A DNA stretch of 64,000 nt. It comes from Virgibacillus proomii (GTDB lineage Bacteria > Bacillota > Bacilli > Bacillales > Amphibacillaceae). The notes under the pieces are model-generated. The model saw only the letters and a list, made by a program, of their open reading frames with translations, searched no databases and was not told the DNA's origin. Location: the NCBI RefSeq assembly GCF_900162615.1, contig NZ_FUFN01000010.1, positions 2,324,519 to 2,388,518 of the forward strand, given 5' to 3'. Shown piece after piece: positions 8,312 through 17,619 of the stretch (position 1 is the first letter of the stretch; each line of letters starts with the position of its first letter). Position numbers and translations under genes: made by a program.

Positions 8312-9596
8312 TTACCAGGTGTATGGAACTAAATACCTTGTATAGATATAGAGCGTAGAAACGATTAAAGAAATAATAACAAGCGGCAGGCCATAAAGCA
8401 AAAAACGAATAAAAGGAATTTTTTGTTTTGCACCTTCTGCCAATCCTGCTACTACCACATTTGCAGAAGCGCCAATCAACGTTGCATTCCCTCCTAAGCA
8501 AGCGCCTATTGCCAACGCCCACCATATTGAATCCAAATAAATCATCCCGTAGCTTTCAAACTCTTGAATAACTGGAATCATGGCAGCAACAAACGGAATG
8601 TTATCAACAATACCAGAAAGCAACCCGGATACCCATAAGATTAGGATTGCCGTTTTCACATAGTCGCCATCCGTTATAACAACAATTGCTCTAGCTAGTT
8701 CTTCAATAACTCCTACCTCTTCCAAACCGCCAACTAATGCAAACAAACCAATAAAGAAAAATAATGTTACCCACTCTACGATTGCAAAAATTCGTTCTGT
8801 TTGTAATTCTTTTTCAGTTAACAGCAACAATAAAATCGCACCTGACAAGGCAACGGTTGTTAATTCTATATGCAAAAAAGCATGTAAGATAAAACCAATA
8901 ATTGTAAAAGAGAGCACAGCTACTGATTGATAAAGCATCGGTGTCTTTTTCAAATAAACTTTCGCCTCTATTTCTAGCAATTCTGCATGATCTCTTTTTG
9001 CTTGTTGGAATGATTTACGAAACAATATCCATACAAACAGCAACATTAATACTAAACATAATACCGGCAATAGGAGCCATATGGACTAAGAAAGAAGAGA
9101 AAGTGAAATGTTCAACGGCTTGTCCAATCATAATATTGGGAGGGTCGCCAATCAGTGTTGCAGCTCCCCCAATATTAGAACTAAAAATAATAACCAAAAG
9201 GTAAGGAAAAGCAGGCAACTTTAATAACTTTGTTATTTTAAGCATTACTGGAACGAATATTAAAACGGTAGTTACATTGTCTAATAAAGCGGAACCTACC
9301 CCTGTTAATATACCCGCTCCTATTAATAGGGGTATCGGTTTTCCTTTTACCTGTTGAGCAAAACGAATAGCAATATAAGAGAATAAGCCTGTTTTCTCTG
9401 TAATTGCTATCAATACCATCATAGAGAACAATAAAGCAATTGTTTTCCAATCAATATAGCGGAGTAACATTTACTCTGTGCCTGTTAATAATAATAGGAC
9501 TCCACCTGTCAATGTTATCACTGCTCGATTTATCCGTTCAGTCATAATAAAAAAATAACAGCAAATAAAAATTAGTGAAGCAATTACAATTTCCAC
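8312..9596 (-). pseudogene. Broken SLC13/ArsB/NhaD-type ion transporter
   Basis: The family moves anions or exchanges Na+ and H+ across the membrane. Reading from a GTG at 9596, the product begins VEIVIASLIFICCYFFIM and runs to GTE, where a TAA (9473-9471) interrupts it; the frame then continues directly with MLLRYIDWKTIALLFSMM. A second lesion near 9061-9071, where GCCGG probably has one base too many, shifts the frame from ...HMAPIAG to the sequence ending PYTW at 8312. Together the pieces give about 425 residues, the normal family length, with conserved SALLDNVTTVLIFVPV and a matching IVDNIPFVAAMIPV in the second half. Two independent lesions point to a pseudogene; sequencing error is the alternative. 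Confidence 0.85.
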
Positions 9597-9739
9597 TTCA
9601 TACCTACTTTCACGCGGGAGCTTTATTTTATATGGCTTACTTCACTATATGTGATAAAAAAAGAAAATATTTTCTTCTATTATTTCTCCTAATGAATAGA
9701 ATGAAGTAAGTGGACAATCTTAAAAGGGGGTTCAGTGAA

Positions 9740-10126
9740 TTGCAAAAAAGACATTGGATTGCGTTATTATATGGATGGATTGTTGTTTTAGGTTTAATAA
9801 TGGTGGCGAGCTTTGTTTTAACTCTATTGCTTCGGTTTACTACGTTTAGTGATCCCGCTTTATCATGGGTCACCTTTGTTATTGGTCTTATCTCTCTATT
9901 TCTTGGAGGATTCGTAGCAGGAGCTAAGGGAAGAGCAAAAGGGTGGATCGTTGGTACACTCACTGGAGCAGGTTTCACATTATTTATTTTCTCCGTGCAG
10001 TACTTAGGGTATCAGCAAGGTTTCTCACTGGAACAAAGTTTACACCACCTTGGTTACATTGCAGTGGCTTTATTTGGCGGTACAATAGGCGTTAATCTTA
10101 GTGGTGGACCAATAAATGACAACTAA
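9740..10126 (+). CDS. YrzE/TIGR04086-like small membrane protein
   Basis: About 128 residues with four hydrophobic segments and a glycine-rich GGFVAGAKGRAKGWIVGTLTGAG region, the pattern of the TIGR04086 (YrzE) family of unknown function. B. subtilis has yrzE in the same neighbourhood. The frame is open from a GTG at 9710, but AGGGGG at about 9726-9731 lies nine bases before a TTG at 9740, so I place the start there (MQKRHWIALLYGW). Function unknown. Confidence 0.75.
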   Translation: MQKRHWIALLYGWIVVLGLIMVASFVLTLLLRFTTFSDPALSWVTFVIGLISLFLGGFVAGAKGRAKGWIVGTLTGAGFTLFIFSVQYLGYQQGFSLEQSLHHLGYIAVALFGGTIGVNLSGGPINDN

Positions 10127-10147
10127 ATTCGAAAAAAACGAAGTGAA

Positions 10148-10398
10148 AAGCGTTCATCTAGAGACGGACAAACTGGAGAACTTCTGACGAGATAAAGAAA
10201 ACATGCCCCTCAACTGAGATATTGCTGACACCTGAACGACATGCCCGCTTTTAGTCGGCCTTCCTTTAGATTCAAGCCGATGTTGACTTATCGTAGGAAG
10301 AAGATCGAAGTTTGCTAGTCGCTCGAGTGCTTAAACTAGACGACGGAGCTATTTTCAAAAAAGATATCCTAGGAAAACAGATATAGGTTCTTCCTAGA
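10148..10398 (+). repeat. Family-2 dispersed repeat, longest copy
   Basis: The 5' end reads GCGTTCATCTAGAGACGGAC then AAACTGGAGAACTTCTGACGA. The 3' part has CTTAAACTAGACGACGGAGC, a TTTTCAAAAAAG tract and a CAGATATAGGTTCTTCCTAG end. The 5' end recurs reverse-complemented at 17515-17553, and the 3' end recurs at 2280, 25486 and 39300. No open frame of interest runs through it. Confidence 0.65.
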
Positions 10399-10465
10399 AT
10401 AAAATAAAATTTATATCTAGATTTTATTTTATTTATTGCTTTCTTTTAATTTTTACCAAGACAAA

Positions 10466-10503
10466 AAACAACACAGGAGAAAATCTCTCTGTGTTGTTTT
10501 TTT
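10466..10503. terminator. Bidirectional terminator between the YrzE-like gene and yajC
   Basis: AACAACACAG pairs with CTGTGTTGTT. T runs occur on the 3' side in both directions, so it can end transcripts from both converging genes. Confidence 0.8.
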
Positions 10504-10580
10504 ATGTAGCGTCTTTCCATTCGCGTGGTAGAAGCAACAGACTTTAGTCTATTGCTTACTCCGATAGCGCGAAAAACTTT

Positions 10581-10841
10581 TTACTGTTGTTTAACTTCAC
10601 GAATCGCAGAACGATCATATGTCAGCTTCGATCCATCACCTGCTTGAATAACGACTGTGTCTTCATCCATAGCATGAATCACACCGTGGAAACCGCCAAT
10701 CGTAATAACTGTATCTCCTTTTTGCAAGTCTGCTTGCATTTGTCTTACTTGCTTTTGTCGCTTTTGCTGCGGGCGAATAAGGATGAAATACAAAAGCACA
10801 AACATCAAAATTAACGGCAGTAATGATGCTAACATTTCCAT
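10581..10841 (-). CDS. yajC: Preprotein translocase subunit YajC
   Basis: Single-span accessory subunit that associates with SecDF at the Sec translocon. The product is about 86 residues with one N-terminal membrane helix (LLPLILMFVLLYFILI), then RPQQKRQKQ and the KGDTVITIGGFHGVI motif of the family. The ATG at 10862 lies upstream of the ribosome site; AAGGGAGG precedes the ATG at 10841 by seven bases, so the product starts MEMLASLLP. It follows tgt with only about 24 bases between, the common tgt-yajC arrangement. Confidence 0.95.
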   Translation of the reverse strand: MEMLASLLPLILMFVLLYFILIRPQQKRQKQVRQMQADLQKGDTVITIGGFHGVIHAMDEDTVVIQAGDGSKLTYDRSAIREVKQQ

Positions 10842-10865
10842 AATACTATTCCTCCCTTCCATAAG

Positions 10866-12005
10866 CTAGAAATTCTTTGCGTTCGGTTTATTAAATCCGT
10901 ACTGCTCAAAGAATTCTTCCCTAAATGAGCCAAGACGATCTTCGCTAATAGCTATTCGTACTTGCTCCATTAATTTTAACAGAAAATATAGGTTATGATA
11001 AGTAGTAAGTCTAAATCCAAACGTTTCATTACATTTAATTAAATGGCGGATATAAGCTCTTGTATAATTATTACACACATGACAATCACAATTTTCATCA
11101 ATTGGAGAAAAATCACGTGCGTACTTTGCATTTCTTACCACTAATCGGCCATTTGAAGTCATGCAAGTCCCATTTCTGGCAATTCTCGTAGGAAGAACAC
11201 AGTCAAACATATCTATACCTCGAATTGCCCCATCTATTAATGAATCCGGTGAGCCAACTCCCATTAAATATCTAGGTTTATTGGTTGGCATTAATGGTGT
11301 AGTAAATTCAAGTACATGATTCATCACTTCCTTTGGTTCACCAACGGAAAGTCCTCCTATTGCGTATCCAGGAAAGTCTAAGGACACAAGATCGCTAGCG
11401 CTTTGCTTCCGTAAATCCTCATATTCCCCACCTTGAATAATACCAAATAAGCCTTGTTCTTCCTTTCTTTGATGAGCATTTAAACACCTCTCAGCCCATC
11501 TCGATGTTCGTTCTACGGAATCTCTCATATATTGATGATCCGCCGGATATGGCGGACATTCATCAAATGCCATCATAATATCTGACCCTAGAGCATTTTG
11601 GATATTCGTCGCTTTTTCTGGTGACAAAAATAGTTTCTCTCCATTTAAATGATTGCGAAAATGCACCCCTTCTTCTGTAATTTCTCGCATTTCACTAAGG
11701 CTAAAAACTTGAAAACCACCAGAATCAGTAAGTATTGCACCATCCCAGTTCATAAACTGATGTAGACCGCCAGCCTCTTTAATAATATCTTCTCCAGGTC
11801 GAAGCCAAAGATGGTACGTATTTGACAAAATGATATTTGCTCCGATTTCCTTTAATTCCTCTGGACTCATTGTTTTCACTGTCGCCAGCGTGCCTACTGG
11901 CATAAATGCTGGTGTATCAAATGATCCATGTGGTGTGTGTACCCGTCCAAGCCTGGCACCGGTTTGTTTACATGTTTTTATTAACTCATAAGTAATTGGT
12001 ATCAT
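10866..12005 (-). CDS. tgt: Queuine/preQ1 tRNA-guanine transglycosylase
   Basis: Exchanges guanine-34 for the queuosine precursor preQ1 in tRNAs with GUN anticodons. The protein has 379 residues, as in the family. The zinc site CDCHVC...H lies near residues 307-335, the substrate region has DSGGFQVFSL near residue 93, and the catalytic-region segment VLPTRIARNGT is near residue 268. It forms a cluster with queA just upstream, which performs the next step on the same tRNA base. Confidence 0.97.
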   Translation of the reverse strand: MIPITYELIKTCKQTGARLGRVHTPHGSFDTPAFMPVGTLATVKTMSPEELKEIGANIILSNTYHLWLRPGEDIIKEAGGLHQFMNWDGAILTDSGGFQVFSLSEMREITEEGVHFRNHLNGEKLFLSPEKATNIQNALGSDIMMAFDECPPYPADHQYMRDSVERTSRWAERCLNAHQRKEEQGLFGIIQGGEYEDLRKQSASDLVSLDFPGYAIGGLSVGEPKEVMNHVLEFTTPLMPTNKPRYLMGVGSPDSLIDGAIRGIDMFDCVLPTRIARNGTCMTSNGRLVVRNAKYARDFSPIDENCDCHVCNNYTRAYIRHLIKCNETFGFRLTTYHNLYFLLKLMEQVRIAISEDRLGSFREEFFEQYGFNKPNAKNF

Positions 12006-12058
12006 AAACCACGCTTCCTTTTATCTATAGATTGTCCATTTATTTCTGCTATTTTTAT

Positions 12059-13093
12059 TTAAGAGGGTAAAATCATCATGGCATCCCCAAAACTAAAGAA
12101 GCGATACCGCTGTTCTACTGCTTCTTTATACGCTTTCATGACCATATCTTTCCCAGCAAATGCACTTATTAGCATAATTAATGTGGATTTCGGCAGATGG
12201 AAGTTTGTGATCAAGCCATCAATTGCTTTAAATTGATAAGGAGGGTAGATGAAAATATCTGTCCATCCACCTGCTTCGACAAATTTTCCAGCTTGATCAC
12301 GAGCAATTGTTTCTAATGTTCGTGTCGAGGTCGTTCCCACAGAAATAATTCTGCCCTCATTTTGCTTTACGCGGTTTAGGGTTCGAGCTGTTTCACTACT
12401 CATATGATAAAATTCCGCATGCATCTCATGTTCTTCAATCGTATCTGCACTTACCGGACGAAACGTACCTAAACCGACATGTAATGTAATAAAGGTAATG
12501 ATGACTCCTATTTCTTTTAATTCATCCAATAGCTTATTTGTAAAATGAAGTCCTGCAGTTGGTGCAGCTGCCGACCCTTCCTCTTTAGCATAAACCGTTT
12601 GATATCGTTCTCTTTCAGGTAACTGCTCTTTAATATAAGGAGGTAATGGCATTTCACCCAGTTTATCAAGTACCTCATAAAAAATCCCATCATAAGCAAA
12701 TTGAACGATGCGACCGCCATGATCCTTTATTTTAATACACGTTGCTTGTAATCGCCCATCTCCGAACTTGATAACGGTTCCCTCTTTTACTTTTTTAGCA
12801 GGTTTAGCGAGGACCTCCCAATTATCCCCTTCTACTTGATGTAATAGCAAAATTTCTATCCGTGCACCGGTTTCCTCTTTCACTCCGTGTAATCTTGCAG
12901 GGAGAACACGAGTATCATTCAATACAAGACAATCACCTTTTTTTAAGTATTTTTTAATATCGGTAAAATGTCGATGTTCGATGGAACCTTCTTGTTTGTT
13001 TAATACGAGTAGTCTTGAGGATGATCGCTCCTTTAATGGAGTTTGTGCAATTAATTCTTCAGGTAAATCAAAATCAAATTCTTTAATATTCAT
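12059..13093 (-). CDS. queA: S-adenosylmethionine:tRNA ribosyltransferase-isomerase
   Basis: QueA transfers and isomerises the ribosyl part of SAM onto preQ1-modified tRNA, giving epoxyqueuosine. The product is about 344 residues, the usual length. Typical segments are DFDLPEELIAQTPL at the start, NDTRVLPARL about residue 60, and TAGLHFT and LHVGLGTFRPV in the middle. Of two adjacent ATG codons, the second (13093) has the better distance (seven bases) from AAGGAG. It lies in the ruvA-ruvB-DUF2905-queA-tgt-yajC series. Confidence 0.96.
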   Translation of the reverse strand: MNIKEFDFDLPEELIAQTPLKERSSSRLLVLNKQEGSIEHRHFTDIKKYLKKGDCLVLNDTRVLPARLHGVKEETGARIEILLLHQVEGDNWEVLAKPAKKVKEGTVIKFGDGRLQATCIKIKDHGGRIVQFAYDGIFYEVLDKLGEMPLPPYIKEQLPERERYQTVYAKEEGSAAAPTAGLHFTNKLLDELKEIGVIITFITLHVGLGTFRPVSADTIEEHEMHAEFYHMSSETARTLNRVKQNEGRIISVGTTSTRTLETIARDQAGKFVEAGGWTDIFIYPPYQFKAIDGLITNFHLPKSTLIMLISAFAGKDMVMKAYKEAVEQRYRFFSFGDAMMILPS

Positions 13094-13112
13094 CATGAAT
13101 CTCCTTACTTGT

Positions 13113-13310
13113 TTAGCGAAACTTTCCTAGAATGTAAAATAGGATTGTTAGAATCAGACTGACTACAATAGATGTAACAATGGGAAAATGAAATACAACA
13201 TTTCCTTTTTTCCATGTTATATCTCCAGGTAATTTTCCGATAAAGCTCCATAGAATGCCGATGATAAGGAAAACGAATCCTAATAAAATAAATAATCTAC
13301 CTAGATTCAT
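13113..13310 (-). CDS. DUF2905 family small membrane protein
   Basis: About 65 residues with two membrane helices separated by GKLPGDITWKKGNVVFHFPI, the recognisable core of DUF2905. Function is unknown, but this gene is common between ruvB and queA in Bacilli. A frame exists from 13343, but the ATG at 13310 overlaps the ruvB end (ATGAATCTAGGTAG) in a way that suggests translational coupling, and nothing supports the upstream ATG. Confidence 0.8.
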   Translation of the reverse strand: MNLGRLFILLGFVFLIIGILWSFIGKLPGDITWKKGNVVFHFPIVTSIVVSLILTILFYILGKFR

Positions 13311-14310
13311 CGTCACCCAAATCCTTCCATCCAAAATGTTCATAAGCTTGTGTAGTTACTATTCTCCCTCGAGGAGTTCGTTGAATAAAACCTATTTGCA
13401 ATAAATACGGTTCATAGACATCTTCAATCGTTTGTGATTCCTCACCGATTGTAGCAGCGATTGTATCTAAACCAACCGGCCCGCCTTGGAAGTTCGTAAT
13501 CATTGTTTTTAATAACTTATGATCAAGATGATCCAAACCATGTTTATCGACTTGCAGCATTTCTAATGCTTCATTTGTCGTAGTCAGACTAATTTCATCT
13601 TCTCCTTTTACCTGTGATATATCACGAATTCGTTTCAATAAACGGTTGGCAATTCTTGGGGTTCCTCTGGAACGACGAGCAACTTCTATGGCGGCTTTTT
13701 TTGTAATAGCTGTGTTAAAAATATCTGCCGTGCGTTCAACGATCATACATAGATCCTCTGCATTATAAAAATCAAGCCTACTCAAGACACCAAAACGGTC
13801 GCGTAACGGTGCAGATAATAATCCTGCTCTTGTTGTAGCTCCAACTAATGTAAAGGGCGGTAAATCAATTCGAACGGATCTAGCACTAGGGCCTGTCCCA
13901 ATTACAATATCAAGATAGAAATCCTCCATAGCCGGGTATAATACTTCTTCCACTGCCCTTGGAAGGCGATGTATCTCATCAATAAACAGCACATCACCTG
14001 GTTCAAGTGAAGAAAGAATAGCCGCTAAATCGCCTGCCCTTTCAATTGCAGGACCTGAAGTTGAACGAAACTGCACTCCCATCTCATTGGCAATAATAGC
14101 TGCCAACGTTGTTTTTCCTAATCCTGGAGGTCCGTATAGGAGAACATGATCTAATGGTTCTTCACGCATTTTGGCTGCTTGGATAAAGATGTCTAAATTC
14201 TCTTTCACCTTATGTTGACCAATATATTGATTCAATGTTGTTGGCCGTAGGCTGAGCTCAGCGGAAGCATCCTCTGCTTGAAGCTCACCAGTTACCATCC
14301 GTTCTTCCAT
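13297..14310 (-). CDS. ruvB: Holliday junction branch-migration ATPase RuvB
   Basis: Hexameric AAA+ motor that drives branch migration with RuvA. It has 337 residues. Walker A is GPPGLGKTT near residue 61, Walker B is FIDEIHRL near residue 110, the sensor-region GATTRAGLLSAPLRDRFG follows, and the C-terminal winged-helix part includes PRGRIVT. It follows ruvA with 17 bases between and overlaps the DUF2905 gene. Confidence 0.98.
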   Translation of the reverse strand: MEERMVTGELQAEDASAELSLRPTTLNQYIGQHKVKENLDIFIQAAKMREEPLDHVLLYGPPGLGKTTLAAIIANEMGVQFRSTSGPAIERAGDLAAILSSLEPGDVLFIDEIHRLPRAVEEVLYPAMEDFYLDIVIGTGPSARSVRIDLPPFTLVGATTRAGLLSAPLRDRFGVLSRLDFYNAEDLCMIVERTADIFNTAITKKAAIEVARRSRGTPRIANRLLKRIRDISQVKGEDEISLTTTNEALEMLQVDKHGLDHLDHKLLKTMITNFQGGPVGLDTIAATIGEESQTIEDVYEPYLLQIGFIQRTPRGRIVTTQAYEHFGWKDLGDDESR

Positions 14311-14327
14311 TTATAGTCCCCCCTTTC

Positions 14328-14930
14328 CTATTTTTTCATGAGTAAACTAAGTGCTTTACGTATTAATTCATCTGTATTTAATGATGCGTCTGATTGTAGT
14401 TTCGGTACAACACTTTTAATCTCTCTGTCGGTGTAGCCTAACGCTTTTAATGCTTCTTGCGCTTCTTTTAACGTTACCTGGTTCGTTGAGCCTGCTTCTT
14501 CCACTTGTCCATCTTGAACGGATGGAACAGCTAAAGCTAATTTTCCTTTTAGATCAAGAATAATTTGTCTCGCTGTTTTCTTACCGATGCCAGGAAAACT
14601 TTTTAAAAACGCCTCATCTTCTCGTTCTATTGCTGCTACAAATTCTGCAACATCAATACTAGCCATAATTGCAAGAGCGCCTTTTGGACCGATTCCCGAT
14701 ACGGAGATTAATTTAGTAAATAAATATTTTTCTTCTTCCGTTTTAAAGCCATATAGCAATTGGGCGTCTTCACGTACATGCAAGTAGGTGTAAACAAATA
14801 CTTTCTCATTTTCCAAAGCTTGAAATGCATATGGATTGGGACAAATAATTTCATAACCAACCCCTTCTACATCAACTATAATCGTATCACTTTGTATATA
14901 TGTAAGCATTCCTCTAATATAAGCTATCAT
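14328..14930 (-). CDS. ruvA: Holliday junction DNA-binding subunit RuvA
   Basis: 200 residues. The N-terminal OB fold (MIAYIRGMLTYIQSDTIIVDVEGVGYEI) is followed by helix-hairpin-helix segments (SGIGPKGALAI and FPGIGKKTARQI) and a C-terminal UBA-like domain that contacts RuvB (EAQEALKALGYTDREI). AAGGAG lies eight bases before the ATG. It is the first gene of the ruvAB-queA-tgt group. Confidence 0.97.
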   Translation of the reverse strand: MIAYIRGMLTYIQSDTIIVDVEGVGYEIICPNPYAFQALENEKVFVYTYLHVREDAQLLYGFKTEEEKYLFTKLISVSGIGPKGALAIMASIDVAEFVAAIEREDEAFLKSFPGIGKKTARQIILDLKGKLALAVPSVQDGQVEEAGSTNQVTLKEAQEALKALGYTDREIKSVVPKLQSDASLNTDELIRKALSLLMKK

Positions 14931-14987
14931 CTCATCTGCTCCTTTGCCTCATTCATTTATTTTATCATAAGTAGTCATAAATGAATA

Positions 14988-15019
14988 AACTTCTATTTCT
15001 TCGTAAAGAAATAGAAGTT
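14988..15019 (-). terminator. Terminator after the YebC-family gene
   Basis: AACTTCTATTTCTT and AAGAAATAGAAGTT form a perfect 14-bp stem with a 4-base loop, followed on the minus strand by TATTCATTTATG. Confidence 0.75.
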
Positions 15020-15026
15020 AAGAGCA

Positions 15027-15758
15027 TTAATCCGTCAACTCAAGATTATGATGTATGTCTTGTACATCTTCATTTTCTTCTAGTGTTTCAATTAATTTTA
15101 ACATTTTTTCTACATCGTTCTCTGATACAGTAGTCGTTGTTTGTGGTATTAGTGTGACCTCTGAGTCGGCAATCTCGTAACCTGCTGATTTCAAGTGGTC
15201 AACAACTGCTGCTAATTCTTCAGGAGCAGTGAATATTTCATACGCACCGTCTTGAGACTGAATATCTTCGGCACCTGCTTCTAGTGCTTCCAAAGTTAAT
15301 TCATCTTCATCTATAGTATGATTTTCATCGGTTATTACAATATAGCCGCGCCGATCAAACATAAAGGAGACACTACCATTTTCTCCTAAGTTCCCATTGT
15401 TTTTCTTAAATGCATGCCGAATATCCGCTGCAGTTCTATTTTTATTATCTGTTAATACGTGAACGATAACAGCTACACCACCAGGACCGTATCCTTCATA
15501 GGTAAGCTCTTCATAGCTAACGCCATCTAGTGTCCCTGTTGCCTTCTTAATTGCTCTATCTATATTATCATTTGGCATATTATCTGCCTTTGCTTTTTCA
15601 ACAGCTAAACGAAGGCTCGGATTTGTTGTCATATCACCGCCTCCTTGCTTAGCAGCAGTGTAAATGTCTTTTGCATGGCGCATAAAGATTTTTCCTTTTT
15701 TTGCGTCTTGTGCATTTTTCCTTCTTTGAATATTTTTCCATTTAGAATGACCAGCCAT
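15027..15758 (-). CDS. YebC/PmpR (TACO1-like) family protein
   Basis: 243 residues, starting MAGHSKWKNIQRRKNAQDAKKG, the family hallmark, and with GYGPGGVAVIV in the middle. The family was long called a transcription regulator. Work on some YebC members points to a role at the ribosome, helping translation of difficult (proline-rich) sequences; I cannot tell which applies here. In B. subtilis the homologue yrbC also lies beside the spore lipoprotein gene coxA and close to safA, matching this neighbourhood. Confidence 0.9.
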   Translation of the reverse strand: MAGHSKWKNIQRRKNAQDAKKGKIFMRHAKDIYTAAKQGGGDMTTNPSLRLAVEKAKADNMPNDNIDRAIKKATGTLDGVSYEELTYEGYGPGGVAVIVHVLTDNKNRTAADIRHAFKKNNGNLGENGSVSFMFDRRGYIVITDENHTIDEDELTLEALEAGAEDIQSQDGAYEIFTAPEELAAVVDHLKSAGYEIADSEVTLIPQTTTTVSENDVEKMLKLIETLEENEDVQDIHHNLELTD

Positions 15759-15978
15759 GAGGACATTCTCCTCTCTAGAAATTTCCTTTATTACTATATC
15801 AAAAAAAGTCTAATTCTTAAAGAGTTAGTGCATAGAAGTGCTTTAAAGTAATCGGACACGTAAAACTTTAGACAAAAATTCAAGTAATATTGATGTGGGT
15901 TGGCATTTCATGAAGGATGTTTTTGAAATGCCACATTTAATTATCAGAAAATTATATTTAATTTTAAAACATACTGTC

Positions 15979-16515
15979 TTACGGAGTGAGAAATTCCTCC
16001 AATTTTTCGCCGTTATATTTTGGCTTCAATCTGTTGTCTAAATTTTTCATTTTATTCCAATGTTCTTCATCGGTATAGACTATTATTTCTTTATTCGAAT
16101 TTGGAACAAGTTTCTTAACCTCTTGCTTAATTTCATTCCCAATGTCCTGTCTTACATCATCTTTTAACATGACACCTACGATAATTCGGTCTTCCGTTGC
16201 TGCCACTTGTGCTTGTACAATTTGTGTTTTATTTTTTAATGCACGGGTTATCATTTCAGCTTCTTCATTTGTAAAAGGGTCAGAGTAACCAGTTTTAAAA
16301 TTGGCATCCGTTCCTTTTTTCTGTTCACGTTGTGGATATTCCTTTTTATCGTTTTCCGCAATGGTACCTAGACGCTCTCTTTTCTCTTGTTCTGTTTCAT
16401 AATGAATCGGTTGCGTAGACTGCTGATTGTCATTTTCAGCTTTGTCTGTTGGCTCATTTGTACAAGCTGTTGCTGCGCCAAGCATAAGAATGATAAATCC
16501 TAATTTTATCCGCAT
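15979..16515 (-). CDS. YhcN/YlaJ (CoxA-like) sporulation lipoprotein
   Basis: 178 residues. It has an N-terminal lipoprotein signal ending in the lipobox GAATAC (cysteine about residue 18), a polar linker rich in E, K and Q, and a C-terminal domain with ITRALKNKTQIVQAQVAAT and IIVGVMLKDD, the YhcN/YlaJ pattern. Position between the YebC gene and safA matches B. subtilis coxA, a spore cortex lipoprotein. The family assignment is good; the exact orthology is inferred from position. Confidence 0.8.
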   Translation of the reverse strand: MRIKLGFIILMLGAATACTNEPTDKAENDNQQSTQPIHYETEQEKRERLGTIAENDKKEYPQREQKKGTDANFKTGYSDPFTNEEAEMITRALKNKTQIVQAQVAATEDRIIVGVMLKDDVRQDIGNEIKQEVKKLVPNSNKEIIVYTDEEHWNKMKNLDNRLKPKYNGEKLEEFLTP

Positions 16516-16585
16516 AAATAATACCTCCCTTTATGAATAGTTTGGATAAGAGAGGTATTTTTACACAGTAAATATAAGGCAATTT

Positions 16586-17329
16586 TTAATTTTTTCGTGA
16601 AAAATGCGGTAATGCTTCTCGCTTATGAGCAGAACGTTTATGCATCGCTTCAATTTTTTCTTGATCTTCTTTTGGTATAGCTTTTCCTTTCAAGTAAGCA
16701 TCTATTGTTGCATAGCTTATACCCATTTCTTGCTCATCACTTTGCCCTTCCCAAAGATCTGCACTAGGCTGTTTAGTTCTAACAGATGATGGTATATCTA
16801 AATACGCTGCCATTTTTCTTACTTCCCCCTTTGTGAATTCCACAATTGGTAAGATATCGACACCGCCATCACCATATTTTGTAAAATAGCCTGTATACCA
16901 TTCAGCAGCATTATCTGTACCGACAACAAGATAATTATAATTTGTTGCTATCGTATATAAAGTACTCATTCGTAGCCTTGCACGTAAGTTTGCTTGTGCT
17001 AATTGTGTATTTTGTTCCTCGTATACATGTTTATTTTCTAATTGGGTTTTAATCATTTGATACATGCTAGCATGTACTTCTGTTAAGTCAATCGTCATAT
17101 AATCAATACCCGTTGCATCAGTAACAGCTTTCGCATCTTGCATCGTTGCATCACTCGTATTAATCGGCATAATAACACCTAGTGAATGATCAGGACATGC
17201 TCGTTTGATTAAAGCAGCAACAACTGCAGAATCAATCCCCCCACTAATACCTACCATTAATCCATTTACACCTGTTTTTTCCACTTGGGTTTGTAACCAA
17301 CTAACGATTTCATCTACTTCTTGTTTCAT
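16586..17329 (-). CDS. nadE: Ammonia-dependent NAD synthetase
   Basis: Makes NAD from nicotinate adenine dinucleotide, ATP and ammonia. About 247 residues. The P-loop SGGIDSAVVAAL of the N-type ATP pyrophosphatases lies near residues 29-40, and VGTDNAAEWYTGYFTKYGDGGVD, also conserved, near residue 135. There is no glutaminase domain, hence NH3-dependent. The ATG at 17329 is preceded by GAGGAG at the right distance; the frame's first ATG at 17344 overlaps that site. B. subtilis keeps nadE elsewhere, so this position is a local rearrangement. Confidence 0.94.
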   Translation of the reverse strand: MKQEVDEIVSWLQTQVEKTGVNGLMVGISGGIDSAVVAALIKRACPDHSLGVIMPINTSDATMQDAKAVTDATGIDYMTIDLTEVHASMYQMIKTQLENKHVYEEQNTQLAQANLRARLRMSTLYTIATNYNYLVVGTDNAAEWYTGYFTKYGDGGVDILPIVEFTKGEVRKMAAYLDIPSSVRTKQPSADLWEGQSDEQEMGISYATIDAYLKGKAIPKEDQEKIEAMHKRSAHKREALPHFSRKN

Positions 17330-17514
17330 GCTATCGCTCCTCATCTCAGTTAGTAGTTTTTTCCACAGTAATTACATGATTAAAATTCCGTCAAATGGCG
17401 ATTTTTTATTAATATTTATTTTAACATTAAATACTAGAAATTGAAAAATGGTTGTCCGAGATCAATATTAAAATAGGATAAAGGGAAGCTGCTTTTTCAC
17501 GATTTTGTCAAGGT

Positions 17515-17553
17515 CCGTCAGAGTTCTCCAGTTTGTACGTCGCTAAATGAACG
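17515..17553 (-). repeat. Family-2 repeat, 5' end only, inverted
   Basis: On the minus strand it reads CGTTCATTTAGCGACG then ACAAACTGGAGAACTCTGACGG, matching the 5' end of the 10148 copy with a few changes. It lies just past the safA terminator. Confidence 0.55.
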
Positions 17554-17580
17554 TTACGCTTTTGTTCTTTATAGGTGATA

Positions 17581-17613
17581 GAAAAAGAGACGAGGATCAT
17601 TTCGTCTCTTTTC
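17581..17613 (-). terminator. Terminator after safA
   Basis: GAAAAGAGACGA and TCGTCTCTTTTTC form a stem on the minus strand, followed by a weak T tract. Confidence 0.7.
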
Positions 17614-17619
17614 AACAAC

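Noticed and set aside
12517..12720. Minus-strand frame inside queA
   Set aside because: An out-of-frame shadow; queA has complete family motifs through this region.
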